Below, one piece after another: positions 1 to 10,185 of a DNA stretch of 64,000 nt. Positions within the stretch are counted from its first letter, which is position 1; every line of letters starts with the position of its first letter. The stretch spans positions 744,001-808,000 of the forward strand of contig JAULSU010000006.1 of NCBI GenBank assembly GCA_030512335.1. Reading direction: 5' to 3'. The position numbers and the translations under genes are program-made. Origin of the DNA: Immersiella caudata. Lineage: Eukaryota; Ascomycota; Sordariomycetes; Sordariales; Lasiosphaeriaceae. A model generated the notes under the pieces. It searched no databases and was not told the DNA's origin. It was given only the letters and a program-made list of their open reading frames with translations.

Positions 1-826
1 ATAAACCCCCCCCAAAAAAAATTCCCATGAAAAGAAACGGCAGGGCAGACTCACACTGTCGCTCATCAACGACGCCGATCCACCGTAGCTCATCGAAATC
101 CCAACGTGTGCTGATCCGACCGGCATGGTGACATGCACATTAACAAGACTACAGCTCTGCGAGACGGACCACTCCATCCCCCTAGCCTGCACGTGCCTGG
201 AGATTCGTGAGGTGTTGATCCGGAAGTTGCGCACCGCCATGTAAAAGTTCTTAGTCGCTCCATTTTCGCCCTGATACAGATCGTACCCGTGAATTACAGG
301 CTCAGTGTTGAGTGATGAGTCGGCGATGAGAGTTGGGATGTTGACGGCGTCGCCTACGAGAAAAGTGTAAACTAGCAACTGGATGGGCTCTTTGATGAGG
401 TAGGTCCCCGGAGGAACGTAGATGTAGGCTGGCCGGGTGCTGACGGTGTTTCCGGCCCTTTGCCATGCTGGGGGTGGTTTAGTAGCTATTCATCCACTGG
501 TGTACGACTTCACAGAGCCGAGCATCTCACTTACCGTGGACGGCATCGTTGAAGGCCTTGGAGGAATCATTGACACCGGTATCATCGGCTCCGTATGATA
601 ACATATTCCTGTAGTACTGATACGCCGAGTCGGTGCTATAAGGCGTTACCCCGTTGTGAGCGACCTCGGCGCGCCACCACATTTTCGGGGCCCCAGCAGC
701 CGGAGCGGGACATGCTTCCCGTCGGTGTATCTCCGCTTCGGCGGACTGTTGCAGGTTCCCCGTAACACCAGCGGCTAGAAGGAGCGTGTGTACTAGCGAA
801 TGACGGGCCATCATGATATCTTGCAC
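1..826 (-). CDS. GH55-family glucan 1,3-beta-glucosidase, 5' part (partial)
   Basis: Secreted exo-beta-1,3-glucanase-type enzyme, truncated by the window edge. Exon 1 (826-535) starts with a hydrophobic signal-like segment (HSLVHTLLLAAGVTG) and then a region typical of the first GH55 beta-helix: WWRAEVAHNG, YRNMLSYGADDTGVNDSS. A 67-nt intron (534-468) has a TACTAAC-like branch site and a CAG acceptor. Exon 2 continues in frame with PAYIYVPPGTYLIKEPI, FLVGDAVNIPTLIA, VHVTMPVGSAHVGISM and a glycine-rich stretch. A GTGAGT donor near position 54 ends exon 2, so the rest lies outside the window. The family degrades fungal or plant beta-1,3-glucan. Catalytic residues are not in this piece. The first Met (826) is followed closely by another at 814-811, so the exact start is uncertain. 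Family call is good; substrate is inferred. Confidence 0.8.
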
Positions 827-1682
827 GATGCCGTTGTCGGCGCAAAATCACAGGTTGGGAGTTTCTGTATAAGTCAGCGCACCACACATCTCACAGCCGT
901 CAACCCCAAGGGAAATCCCCTCCTAGCAAACGGTCGTTTGGCAGCCGCAGTTAAATCTAGAGAAAAATCAACACGCATTGAGGTTTACATACCATCTGAC
1001 ATCATGTCTGGCCATGACCGTGAATCCCCTCGGGGATCGCCATGCCAGGGCGTCGTGCCGCCACATCTTATGGACTTGAAGTATTATCCCCCATTTTATC
1101 CCCACTTGCAAGGTGTAAAACCAAGGCCCATGGGTTCGCGTCGCTGCCACAGCTCAATGGCTCATCCAGTTTGCCTTTCGGTTAGGTAACTTTGCAAGCT
1201 ACCCATTGACGCGCCGCACTGCGCCCGCCCGGTGAATGAAGGGCCTCAAAAGCTGCGTCTGTCTATGGTTGACGTCGCAACCATGGTGGTAAGGCTGTAA
1301 ATGAAGCGGCCAAGCGGGTATTTTGCAGGAGGGAGATGTCATTTTTACCGGGCTTCTCCAACAGTGCTAGAAGAACCCGCCACTGTAACGAGGCAGACGG
1401 TGACTGGCTTCTCCATGTCTTCGAGCTGGAAAAGACGGCTGGTTGGCTCTCCGCTGTCTCCTAAGTCGCACGAGCAGAGTTGTGATGTGAATACGGATTC
1501 GGGAGCTGCAAAACGATGCGTCTGCCAAGCCGGATGTGTCAAATGTCAGGGCGGAGTGGCGAGAAGTTTTGTGATCGGCGTGCTGGTGTCTGCTTTGACG
1601 CTAAAGACATCTTGATCGAGGTAAAGCTGCGGGAGGAATCAAGGTCTCGTGAACGGATGCAAAAATGCAAAAACGAAAATCT
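827..1682. other. Intergenic, GH55 promoter side
   Basis: Nothing coding recognised. Short ORFs here lack codon structure or family motifs. It lies upstream of the minus-strand GH55 gene and downstream of the tRNA-Ser(CGA) terminator. Confidence 0.5.
1669..1680 (-). terminator. Pol III terminator of tRNA-Ser(CGA)
   Basis: On the minus strand a T4 run (1679-1676) and a T5 run (1673-1669) follow directly after the tRNA 3' end, as expected for RNA polymerase III termination. Confidence 0.75.
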
Positions 1683-1764
1683 CGACGTGGGCCTGATTCG
1701 AACAGACGCCCCCGAAGGGACTAGATTTCGAGTCTAGCGCATTAGACCACTCTGCCACCACGCC
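1683..1764 (-). tRNA. tRNA-Ser (anticodon CGA)
   Basis: An 82-nt class II tRNA. The 7-bp acceptor stem pairs GGCGTGG with CCACGTC (one G-T wobble) and leaves a G discriminator. The anticodon loop is CTCGAAA, so the anticodon is CGA, which reads UCG. It has a long variable arm closed by a TTCG tetraloop and a standard T-arm with TTCGAAT. There is no intron. It is transcribed away from the near-identical tRNA-Ser(AGA) at 1980-2061. Confidence 0.95.
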
Positions 1765-1979
1765 TTGATGGTAAATCAGCTCGCTAAACGGGCCTAGAAA
1801 GATAGTCGGCGTTGCTTAGACGAAGCGAAACTGTCCAGTGGCGGCAGTCCGGCCGTGGCCCCCTTTCCTTGAGCGGCCCCTGAGGGCGGCCCCTTTCTGT
1901 AGAGGTAGCACAATCGTTTGTTTTCGCTGGCGGAGATTCACATTCCTGGGCTCAATTAACAGCCGAATTCATTAAATAA

Positions 1980-2061
1980 GGCGTGGTGGCAGAGTGGTCT
2001 AATGCGCAAGACTAGAAATCTTGTTCCTTCGGGAGCGTCTGTTCGAATCAGGCCCACGTCG
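1980..2061 (+). tRNA. tRNA-Ser (anticodon AGA)
   Basis: An 82-nt class II tRNA with the same acceptor, D and T arms as its divergent partner. The anticodon loop is CTAGAAA, so the anticodon is AGA, which reads UCU and, after A-to-I editing, UCC and UCA. The outer anticodon-stem pair and one variable-arm pair differ from the partner by paired changes, so both helices are kept. No intron. Confidence 0.95.
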
Positions 2062-2064
2062 ATA

Positions 2065-2069
2065 TTTTT
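2065..2069 (+). terminator. Pol III terminator of tRNA-Ser(AGA)
   Basis: A T5 run begins four bases after the tRNA discriminator base. Confidence 0.75.
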
Positions 2070-2963
2070 GCCAGCCCCTAGGCTGGGGGTGACTTCCTCC
2101 TTCAACATCGTTTGCACTTTATTTTTGTCTCTAACGGCTAAAGCTTGTCTCTCACAACTCCACGAGGTTCCTCCCGTTCGGGATCACCTCCTGATATCCT
2201 CCCATTTTCCCATGGGAATCCGATCCCCATCTGACGACCCCCAACAAGAGACCGGTGAAGACGTTCGCTGACGTCTCGGTCACCCCCTGCAGCAAGCAAC
2301 CGCACCCCGTGACTTCAACGCCGAGCACCGACTCGACGCCTCCCTGGGGCGCTAACGTTGAGGGTGCTTCGGGGCGTCCATCCGATTCGATCAAGCGCGC
2401 CCGCCGCACGTTTTCAGCACGTAAGTGCAAGCAGGAAACGCACCCTCTCCGCAACTTAAATGCTGCAGGTGCCCTCCATGGTGAAAAATATTACGATAAA
2501 AATCCCAGAGGCCGAATTTGCTGTCCGAAGTACTGTAATACAAGTAATTCGAAGCGACAGCGGGAATTCGGTGTTGCAGTGCCCCCACGCTCTGGACCTG
2601 CTCTTCCGCGTCGCCTCTCCACCCCCGGATCTCGGCTGCAGCGGTCCAAAACGCGGGGAGCCGCCCGCCAGGCTCACCCTTCCTCGCGTCCCGTTCTCAA
2701 ACCATCCTCTTTCGTTTCCGATCATCCCGTGTCAGCCTCCAAACGGACGACAACTCCCCTTCCTTTCCTTTCTCCAGACCACTGTAATTGACACCTCCAA
2801 CACCAACCATCCTGGCCGCGCTTCTTCATATTGACGTCGACCGAGGGAGAGACCCCGGGTGAAAGTGCCTATTGTCGACCCCGCCGGAACCGGAACCGGC
2901 ACCCGAGTGAGCCTCGAACGCGACGTACCGTAGGCACCGTTGAGACGACACACCTCCGCCGCC
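2070..2963. other. Intergenic, MFS promoter/leader
   Basis: No gene recognised. The ORFs in this span lack family features. The last 100 bases are C-rich and lead into the Kozak-like context of the MFS start codon. Confidence 0.5.
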
Positions 2964-4881
2964 ATGTTCACCGAACGCCGCATCGAATCCACCACAAACT
3001 ACCCCAACGTCCTCGTCTCCCTCGACGAAGCGCACCTCCACAGCCACACCCACCGCCTGCGCCGCCGTCCAGGCAGGCCGCCCTCCTCCCCCTCTTCAGA
3101 TGAAGACGACAACGACCCCGAAGATGTCATCAAGCTCGACGGCGAACACGAAGGCACAGCCATGCTGGAGATGGCGGTGCCAGAGTACAGCATCGAGGGG
3201 CTGAGGCGGGAGGTGAGGAGGGGTAAGGGGGAGAGGTGGAGTGCGTATGAGTGTAAGTTTGTCTTTGACCCTGGGCTGTGTGGGGGTTTTGGTTGTCTGA
3301 AGCGGTCTTGATATTTAGTGAAGTCGAAGCTTATCAACAAGGCGATTCAGGATATTGGGATGGGGAGGTATAATTGGCAGTTGTTTGTGCTTTGTGGGTT
3401 TGGCTGGTTTGCGGATAAGTGAGTTGTCTTGAGTTCTCTTGTGAGGTTTGGAGTTCGAAGAGTGCTGACGTGATTGCGGTAGTTTATGGATGCAGGTGAG
3501 GAACAATGGTTGGGTTGGGGGTTGAAGAGAGAACTGACATTTGCAGGGTGTATCGTTGACTCTCCCCTCGCTGTCGGCTGAGTTTGGCGTGTCAGAGAAG
3601 TCGGTTCGGTATACGACTTCCGCCATGTTCCTAGGTCTCTGTTTCGGCAGCTTCTTCTGGGGAATCGGATCCGATATCTGGGGCAGAAGGGTGGCGTTTA
3701 ACGTCACGTTGCTCATCACCGCGGTATTCGGCATCTCTTCAGCCTTTGCTTCATCTTGGGGTGGTGTTTGTGTTCTCTACGTCGCCATGGGTTTTGGAGT
3801 CGGCGGAAACCTACCGGTGGACGGCGCCCTGTTCCTCGAGTTTCTTCCCGATGCCTCGAGCTCGTTGCTCACCCTGTTGTCGGTGTGGTGGCCTCTTGGG
3901 CAGCTATGCTCCTCCCTCTTTGCCTGGTACTTCATTGCCAACTCGCCAGCCGACCAGGGATGGCGCCATTTCATCATCGCCATTGGTATCTTGACCTTCG
4001 TTATGTTCGGGGTTCGCTACCTGGCCTTTTATCTGTTCGAGTCACCCAAGTTCCTCCTGTCGCGCGGCCGACAGGCTGAGGCCGTGGCTGTCGTACATGG
4101 CATTGCGTATCGCAACAACCGAAAGACGTGGTTGACCGAGGAAATCCTCGACGCCGTTGTGGACGATTCAACCCCTCGCCTTCCTCGGCGCCTATCCACG
4201 ACTAACCTCCTCAATGACAAAATTGCATCTTTCTCCGGCGACCGAATCAGGCCGTTGTTTAAGAGCCACAAGCTTGGTCTCGCCACTGGGCTTATTTGGT
4301 TTTGCTGGGCCACAATCGGAATGGGCTACCCGCTTTTCAACGCTTTCCTCCCACAATATTTCTCCCACGGCGGGAACCACAGCGCTGGTGATGACTCTCT
4401 GGCCTCCGAGCTCACAAGCGAAGCGTACCGGAACTACGCCATCACTAGCATTGTTGGTGTCCCCGGTTGCCTTCTCGCCGCATACGCAGTCGACATGAAA
4501 TCGCCCTTCCTCGGAAGACGTGGCACCCTGGCCATCTCGACACTCGTCTCAGCCGTATTTCTTTTCTTGTTTGTGCAGTACGGGACAACACCTGGCTCGC
4601 AACTCTTCTTTTCATGTGTGGAAGCTTTCTCGCAAAATATCATGTACGGCGTCCTGTACGCCTTTACCCCAGAGATATTCCCTGCTCCCGTGCGAGGGGC
4701 AGGTACCGGAGTGGCCAGCTTCCTGAACCGCGCGACAGGGCTGGTAGCTCCTATTTTGGCGGCGACGATACCTGGAGACGGCACGACGACGCCCGTCTAC
4801 TTGTCGGCAGTGTTGATTCTGGCGGCGTTTATGGGCATGTGTTTGATCCCCATTGAAACGCGGGGACGGCAGCGACTGTAA
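2964..4881 (+). CDS. MFS transporter (SV2/sugar-porter-like)
   Basis: Integral membrane carrier of the major facilitator superfamily; the substrate cannot be read from sequence. Exons: 2964-3252, 3319-3418, 3483-3495 and 3547-4881, which together encode about 578 residues. The start is ATG 2964 in a GCCGCCATG context; the frame is open further upstream but has no ATG. The acidic, serine-rich N-terminus is followed by INKAIQDIGMGRYNWQLF and FGWFADNLWMQG, a signature of fungal SV2-like carriers. The loop GSDIWGRR is the MFS signature between TM2 and TM3, and a large central loop contains RLPRRLSTTN. The second half has LGRRGTLAIS and the conserved YTPEIFPAPVRGAGTG-type segment (YAFTPEIFPAPVRG). 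The third exon is only 13 nt. It converges with the J-protein gene, 245 bp away. Confidence 0.9.
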
Positions 4882-5126
4882 AAAGGGGAAAAGTTGAAGA
4901 CATTCGTTTCAAACAGACTGTCACTTTACACGACATAGCGACTCGGAGTTAGTTGGCATTTGGTATTACGGCAAAGCAACCATAGGGGTGGAGTTTTGCT
5001 TCTTGGGGCACACATATAGGGTGCGGGAAAACACTCGGGTAATTCTTTTGTAGGAGTAGAGAAAAAAGGAGAAATATGATTCCGTGAAGTGAGCCACTCT
5101 ATGATGTCCGCTGTACAATGTCTATG

Positions 5127-6227
5127 CTACCTATTACCCTTCGCCCCCGACGGTGCGTCTACCCTCCTCTTCGCGAACGATCTTCCAAGGGCATCCTTGA
5201 CCATCGGATCTGACCGAATCGTGTTCTGCACCAGCCACTCCTTCACCTTCCCCCTAACCGTCTGCAGCATCTCCTCATCCCCTGCGTACGGCGCCATCTC
5301 TGTCTGCAGCAACCGTCCCGCGTCCCCATCTAGGCTCTTCACCATCACATCCAACCTCTCCAACCCCTGCTGCAACGCCACCTCCTCACTCACTCCCTTC
5401 CTCCCACCCACCAGCACCTGCCCTCCCGACGTATCCGCCGCCAACAACGGCCCAATCTGCGAAAACGCCACATACATCGTAACGCTCAGCTTCCTCGCAA
5501 ACTCAATCGCCTGGAACGGCAAATACGGCGGTCTCCCCGCCAACCGCCCCAGCATCGGATTCACCACCTTCTCCAGCACTGCCGGATGTCCCGGCCGCGA
5601 AACCGTATACAGCTCAAACACAAACACCGACGCCAGAACCAACCACCGCTCAAAGCGCCCCCAGTCGAGATAACCCATCAGTCCCAATCCATACATCGCT
5701 GCCGCGGCGACGACGTAGTACGGCACCACAATCGAGGCCCCGCGCATAACGTAGTCGCGGATGGTAACACAGTGGTTCCATCTCACTGCATCAGGGCCAA
5801 ACCGCTCGTAGGCGAACCGCTTGGCGGGGTCGGAGAGGGTATCAGCGGCGGTCTTGAGGTGTACAAAGTAGGCGTTTACGGCATTAGCGTCACCGCCAGC
5901 AGTGGCCTTGTCGGGGTGGTAGAGCGCTGCGAGGCGCCGGAAGCGGGATTTGACCTCGCGGTCGGTGGCGGTGAGGGGGAGGGAGAGGTCGGCGTAGAAG
6001 GTGGAGGCGCGTTGGAGGTCGTAGTCGGCTTCGTAGATGGTGTAGAGGAGGTAGATGGAGACGACGAGGATATGGATGCGGCGACGGTGTTCGGCGAAGC
6101 GGGGGGTGCCTGGTTGGGGTTTGGGGTCGCCGGCACGGATGGTGAGGGAGTAGTAGAGGGATTGCGCCCAGCCGGTGACGAGGTTGGGGAGGAAGGTCCA
6201 GCCTAGGAGGGAGAGGGGGCCGGACAT
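5127..6227 (-). CDS. J-domain (DnaJ/Hsp40) membrane protein
   Basis: Intronless gene for a 366-residue membrane-anchored co-chaperone. A hydrophobic segment (about 51-65) precedes the J-domain (about 75-145), which contains the catalytic HPD tripeptide at 104-106 in ALYHPDKA. The helix III/IV boundary is recognisable as LKTAADTLSDPAKRFAYERFGPDAV. Two more hydrophobic stretches follow (about 165-190 and 200-215), then a soluble C-terminal region. The HPD motif means it should stimulate the ATPase of an Hsp70 at the membrane that carries it. The ER is likely from the topology of similar fungal proteins, but no retention signal is visible. The basic C-terminus ends SGAKGNR. Confidence 0.88.
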   Translation of the reverse strand: MSGPLSLLGWTFLPNLVTGWAQSLYYSLTIRAGDPKPQPGTPRFAEHRRRIHILVVSIYLLYTIYEADYDLQRASTFYADLSLPLTATDREVKSRFRRLAALYHPDKATAGGDANAVNAYFVHLKTAADTLSDPAKRFAYERFGPDAVRWNHCVTIRDYVMRGASIVVPYYVVAAAAMYGLGLMGYLDWGRFERWLVLASVFVFELYTVSRPGHPAVLEKVVNPMLGRLAGRPPYLPFQAIEFARKLSVTMYVAFSQIGPLLAADTSGGQVLVGGRKGVSEEVALQQGLERLDVMVKSLDGDAGRLLQTEMAPYAGDEEMLQTVRGKVKEWLVQNTIRSDPMVKDALGRSFAKRRVDAPSGAKGNR

Positions 6228-8019
6228 TGTGGATGTGGTGATGGGTCGGGATGCGAGCTGCCTGGAAGCTGGGATTGAGGTTTGGTGGGGTGAATTCTGT
6301 TGCGTTTAGAAGTTCATGGCAGAAGTGCCAGATGAGAGGAAAGGAAAAAAAAAAAAGTAAAAGGTGGCCGGTTGGCCAATGAGAGGGTTGGAGAACAATG
6401 AGTGGCGATAGTTGAAGAGAGAGAATGGGAATGATTGTGTGGAATTAGATACAAAGTCGCGGTTTGCATGCGAACATTTCACAGAAGGTCAACTTGTCCA
6501 CATCCCCTTGTCGTGTCGCATCAGCAGCGAGTGAATCCTCCATCCTTTTGAGTGGCAGGGGTATCCCGGCTAATCCCCGGCGTGGGTAGGGCGTCCTGAG
6601 CAAGTGGGGGCAAGTGTGGAATGTTGCAAGAGATCCCGTCGTTGCTGTCTCGCTTCGCCGTTCACATCAATCGGGGCGCATATTGGCATCGAGTTGGATA
6701 CCCTTTGGTCTGCACTGCAACGCACCCGGGGCGTTATCTCGCATCAATTTCTCCTCCCCGAAGACCTGAGCCGGGCCATGCAGAGGTCTTTGGGCGGTTG
6801 GTGACACAACACCAAGTTGCATCAGCTGTCGCTCATGATGCCTTATTGCTCTTCTCAACTCCATCAGGCCACGCCAGGACACGAGTGCCCTCTGTGAAGC
6901 CTATCTTTCGAGAGCGCCAACAAGGTGACGGCGACGTAATAAGGGCGTACCACAATTCCAACTCGTGGATCGAACCACAGCATACACCCAAACCAGTTGA
7001 ATCACATCGCACCATTCGTTTGTGCGTCCATCGGGAGGATGAAAGCTCGGAATCTCACTTTAGATCTCATCGATCTCCGTGTCAGGAAGTCTTGCCCGTC
7101 CGAAGACTTAGTCATTGGCTAGCTCTCCGAGGCGACAGACATGGAACACGGCACAGTTCAACTCAGATGCATTTTCCGTCCCTACAAGCTTTCCACCTTG
7201 GTCTATGTTCCATAGCCTAGAACCTGACAGTTGGTGATAACTCCGGACATGTGCATCACGTCAGAAGAACGACGTAAATGGCTATGCTTACTCACTCGCC
7301 CAACGGCCGAGTGACATCCGGTCAGTCGAATCTGGTAGGTGCACTGGCAGCCCCCGCGACAGAATACGGGGACGTAGACACCGCTCCTTTCTTGCCCTGG
7401 CAGCGCTCGACTCGACAGGGCACCCTCTACGCGAGTCGTAGCATCGACCATCAATCGCGGTCAACTTTTGCCAATGGTGCCTCGGTACCCCAAGCGTATT
7501 TGCGGGGGAAGAAGCTCATCAGTGCGGGGATCGCAGGTGAGACCATCTTTGCCCCCGGATATCCCACACAGTCCAGCCAATTGAAGCTCTCGCGATTGAC
7601 AGGGGGGAAGCTACCCCAAGCTCACCATGGAGCTAGCCCACCCCCTACGATGCACCTACTTCCCTGGCTCGGGGTCTCCACCCCATTCAGAAGGCCAGCC
7701 CTGGCCTGAGTGAGTTTGCATATATGTAGATGACTGTGATACCTCCCGCCCTCGACTGGCTTGTCATGTTGCGCTTTTCATGTCGACGACCGTCAGGCCT
7801 GTATTCCGAGCGCCTATTCCCTGCCGTTGTCGGTCTCTAAGGTGCTATTCCATCGGTGCAAGCAACACTTCACCTCTTCGATCCTCACTTACCGTCAGGG
7901 TTCCCTCACTCACCTCCTCGAAGCCCCCTTAGCATCTCACCCCCAGGCTTCCTCATATACTCCGTCTCCTCCCCTTCATACCACCTATACCCCTCCCGTG
8001 TTCCCAACCCATTGTCAAA
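6228..8019. other. 1.8-kb intergenic region
   Basis: It lies between the divergent J-protein (-) and AMP-ligase (+) starts, so it should hold both promoters. A short A-run is present near 6350. Open frames at about 6621-7220 and 7278-7709 show no family motif and are not called. The last 120 bases before 8020 are strongly CT-rich, as in promoters and 5' leaders of well-expressed fungal genes. Confidence 0.5.
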
Positions 8020-9803
8020 ATGCCAGTCTCCTCCCGCTGGGACATCGACATACCCCGTGTCTCCCTCCAACAATGGATCTTCGGCTCTCCCACCGGTCCC
8101 CTCCCGGAGACACCCATCTTCGTCAACCCATCTAACCCGTCCAACTTCCTCTCCAAAAAGACCTACCGCCTCCTCGGCAAGCGTGTCGCCCTTGGTCTGC
8201 AAAAAGCCGGTCTCAAAACTGGCGACCGCGTCCTCCTCTTCTCGGGAAACAACCTCTTCTTCCCCTCCGTCTTCATCGGCGTGCTCATGGCCGGCGGTGT
8301 CTTCACAGGCGCCAACCCGACCTTTGTGCCTAGGGAGCTGGCCTACCAGCTGAAGGACAGCGAGGCGAGTTTCCTGATTGTGGCCGAAGCAGCGCTGAAG
8401 ACCGCGTTGGAGGCGGCGAGGGAAATTGGCTTCCCCACGGAGAGGATCTATGTGTTTGGAGGAAACACACCCGCGGCACCGGAGCTGGTGATGGCGCAGA
8501 ACCCCGCGCCGGGGGCGCAGGGGCGAGTGGAAGGTGTGAAGCACTGGACGGAGTTGGTGGCGGGGAATCTGAACGAGGCCGAGTATTGGAGCTGGGAGGA
8601 GCCGCTGGACACGAGCGAGACGACGTGCTGCTTGAACTATAGCAGCGGGACGACGGGAGTACCGAAGGGGGTAGAGATTAGTCACCACTCGTACGTCGCG
8701 AACGGCGCGGGTGTCGCGTTTATGACGAAGCTAGATCCGGAATGGGTGGAGAAGCAGAAGAGGTGGAGGGGGTTGTGCTTTTTGCCGCTGTATCATGCCT
8801 ATGGGCAGACATACTTTGTGGCGAACTTTGCGCACCTGGATATCCCGACGTACGTTATGGCCGGGTTCGACTTTGTCAAGATGTTGGAGTACATCCAGAA
8901 GTATCGGATCACGACGCTGGCGGCTGTGCCGCCGATTGTGCTGGGCTTGGCGAAGCACCCGTTGGCGAGGAAGTCCGATCTCTCGAGTGTCGAATCGTTG
9001 GGTAGTGGGGCTGCGCCATTGGGACGGGAGGTGTGTGAGGTGGTTGAGAAGGGGGTTTTCAAGGGGAACTTGACGATTCGCCAGGGTTGGGGAATGACAG
9101 AGATGACTTGCACAGCCATGGGATGGGATCCGGTGAGGCAGGTACCCAGCATTGGAGTAGGCGAGATGATGCCAAACTGCAGTGGTCGGTTGATGTCGCT
9201 GGACGGAAAAACAGAGATCACCAAGGCGAACGAGCGAGGTGAGCTGTGGGTAACAGGACCTGTAATGATGCGGCGGTACTGGAGGAAGCCTGATGCGACG
9301 GCTGGAACCACGCACCGTGACGACGATGGCACCGTGTGGCTCAAGACTGGCGATATTGCGTACATCGACAAGTACGAGCCCGGCGGCATCTTCTATGTGG
9401 TCGATCGGATCAAGGAGTTAATCAAGGTCAAGGGGAATCAAGTCGCACCGGCTGAGCTTGAGGCGTTGCTGTTGGACAACCCTAACGTGAGCGACGTGGC
9501 AGTTGTGGGCGTGACCATGGACGGGGCAGAGATGCCTAGAGCATACATTGTCAAGAATCCCGCTTCAAAGGCCACCGAGGAGGATATCGCCAAGTGGATG
9601 GAGGGCAAAGTTGCCAAGTATAAACAGCTCAGGGGCGGCGTGGTGTTCATCGATGCGGTCCCGAAGAATCCGGTAAGCCTGACCCCCAAGGTGTGGTTGA
9701 TCACCCAATACTGACAGTTTTACAGTCCGGGAAAATATTGCGTGCGCAGCTCCGAGAGAGGGCGAAGAATGAGGTTGCGGGACCAAAGGCAAAGCTTTCT
9801 TAG
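8020..9803 (+). CDS. 4-coumarate-CoA ligase-like AMP-binding enzyme
   Basis: Adenylate-forming acyl/aryl-CoA ligase that activates a carboxylic acid with ATP and transfers it to CoA. Exon 1 is 8020-9672, then a 53-nt intron (9673-9725), then exon 2, 9726-9803; total 576 residues. The P-loop-like A3 motif YSSGTTGVPKG is at 207-217. The A5 motif GWGMTE, the A7-type LKTGDIAYID and the A8/hinge region VDRIKELIKVKGNQVAP are all present, followed by PRAYIVK and the lysine-containing end KNPSGKILR formed across the splice. The protein ends AKLS. The tripeptide AKL would be a peroxisomal targeting signal, but it is followed by one Ser, so the signal is masked. Substrate (phenylpropanoid, fatty or other acid) is not determinable. 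Confidence 0.9.
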
Positions 9804-10185
9804 TTGGGTCAGCTTCATCCAGGTGTTTCGCTGTAGATATTGTCATGAGCACGTTGGCTGTTCAACGGCCAGTGGGTTGGTATATTGAATTTGCTGTAGG
9901 TGTTCAGTTTGGATCCTCAAGTTCAGACGTGACAAGTTTGCTTCGGGTCCGCTGCCAGAGCTCCAGTGTCCTGGTAGCAAGGGAAGGAGCTCTGGTGAAC
10001 GCACCTGCTCTTTGACGGATCATTCTCCTCAAATTGTGGCTGGCTGGGCCCTCTAGCCTTCCCACAAAATTCAATTCGACACCTGTGACCTTTAACGCGT
10101 TCGTTGGCCCCCTCCCATGGGCGTTGCAATCCGAGTGCTCCAAGTGACACGATCTTTCTCCTGAAGCCGAACCAGTGCCAATATA
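9804..10185. other. Intergenic
   Basis: Contains the AMP-ligase 3' UTR and the promoter of the OB-fold gene. No motif recognised. Confidence 0.45.

Noticed and set aside
5586..6206. 206-codon frame antisense to the J-protein
   Set aside because: Gly/Val/Glu-rich shadow of the real minus-strand gene.
6621..7709. Open frames of 199 and 143 codons on the plus strand
   Set aside because: No family motifs, no splice-connected continuation, irregular composition; located in a promoter region.
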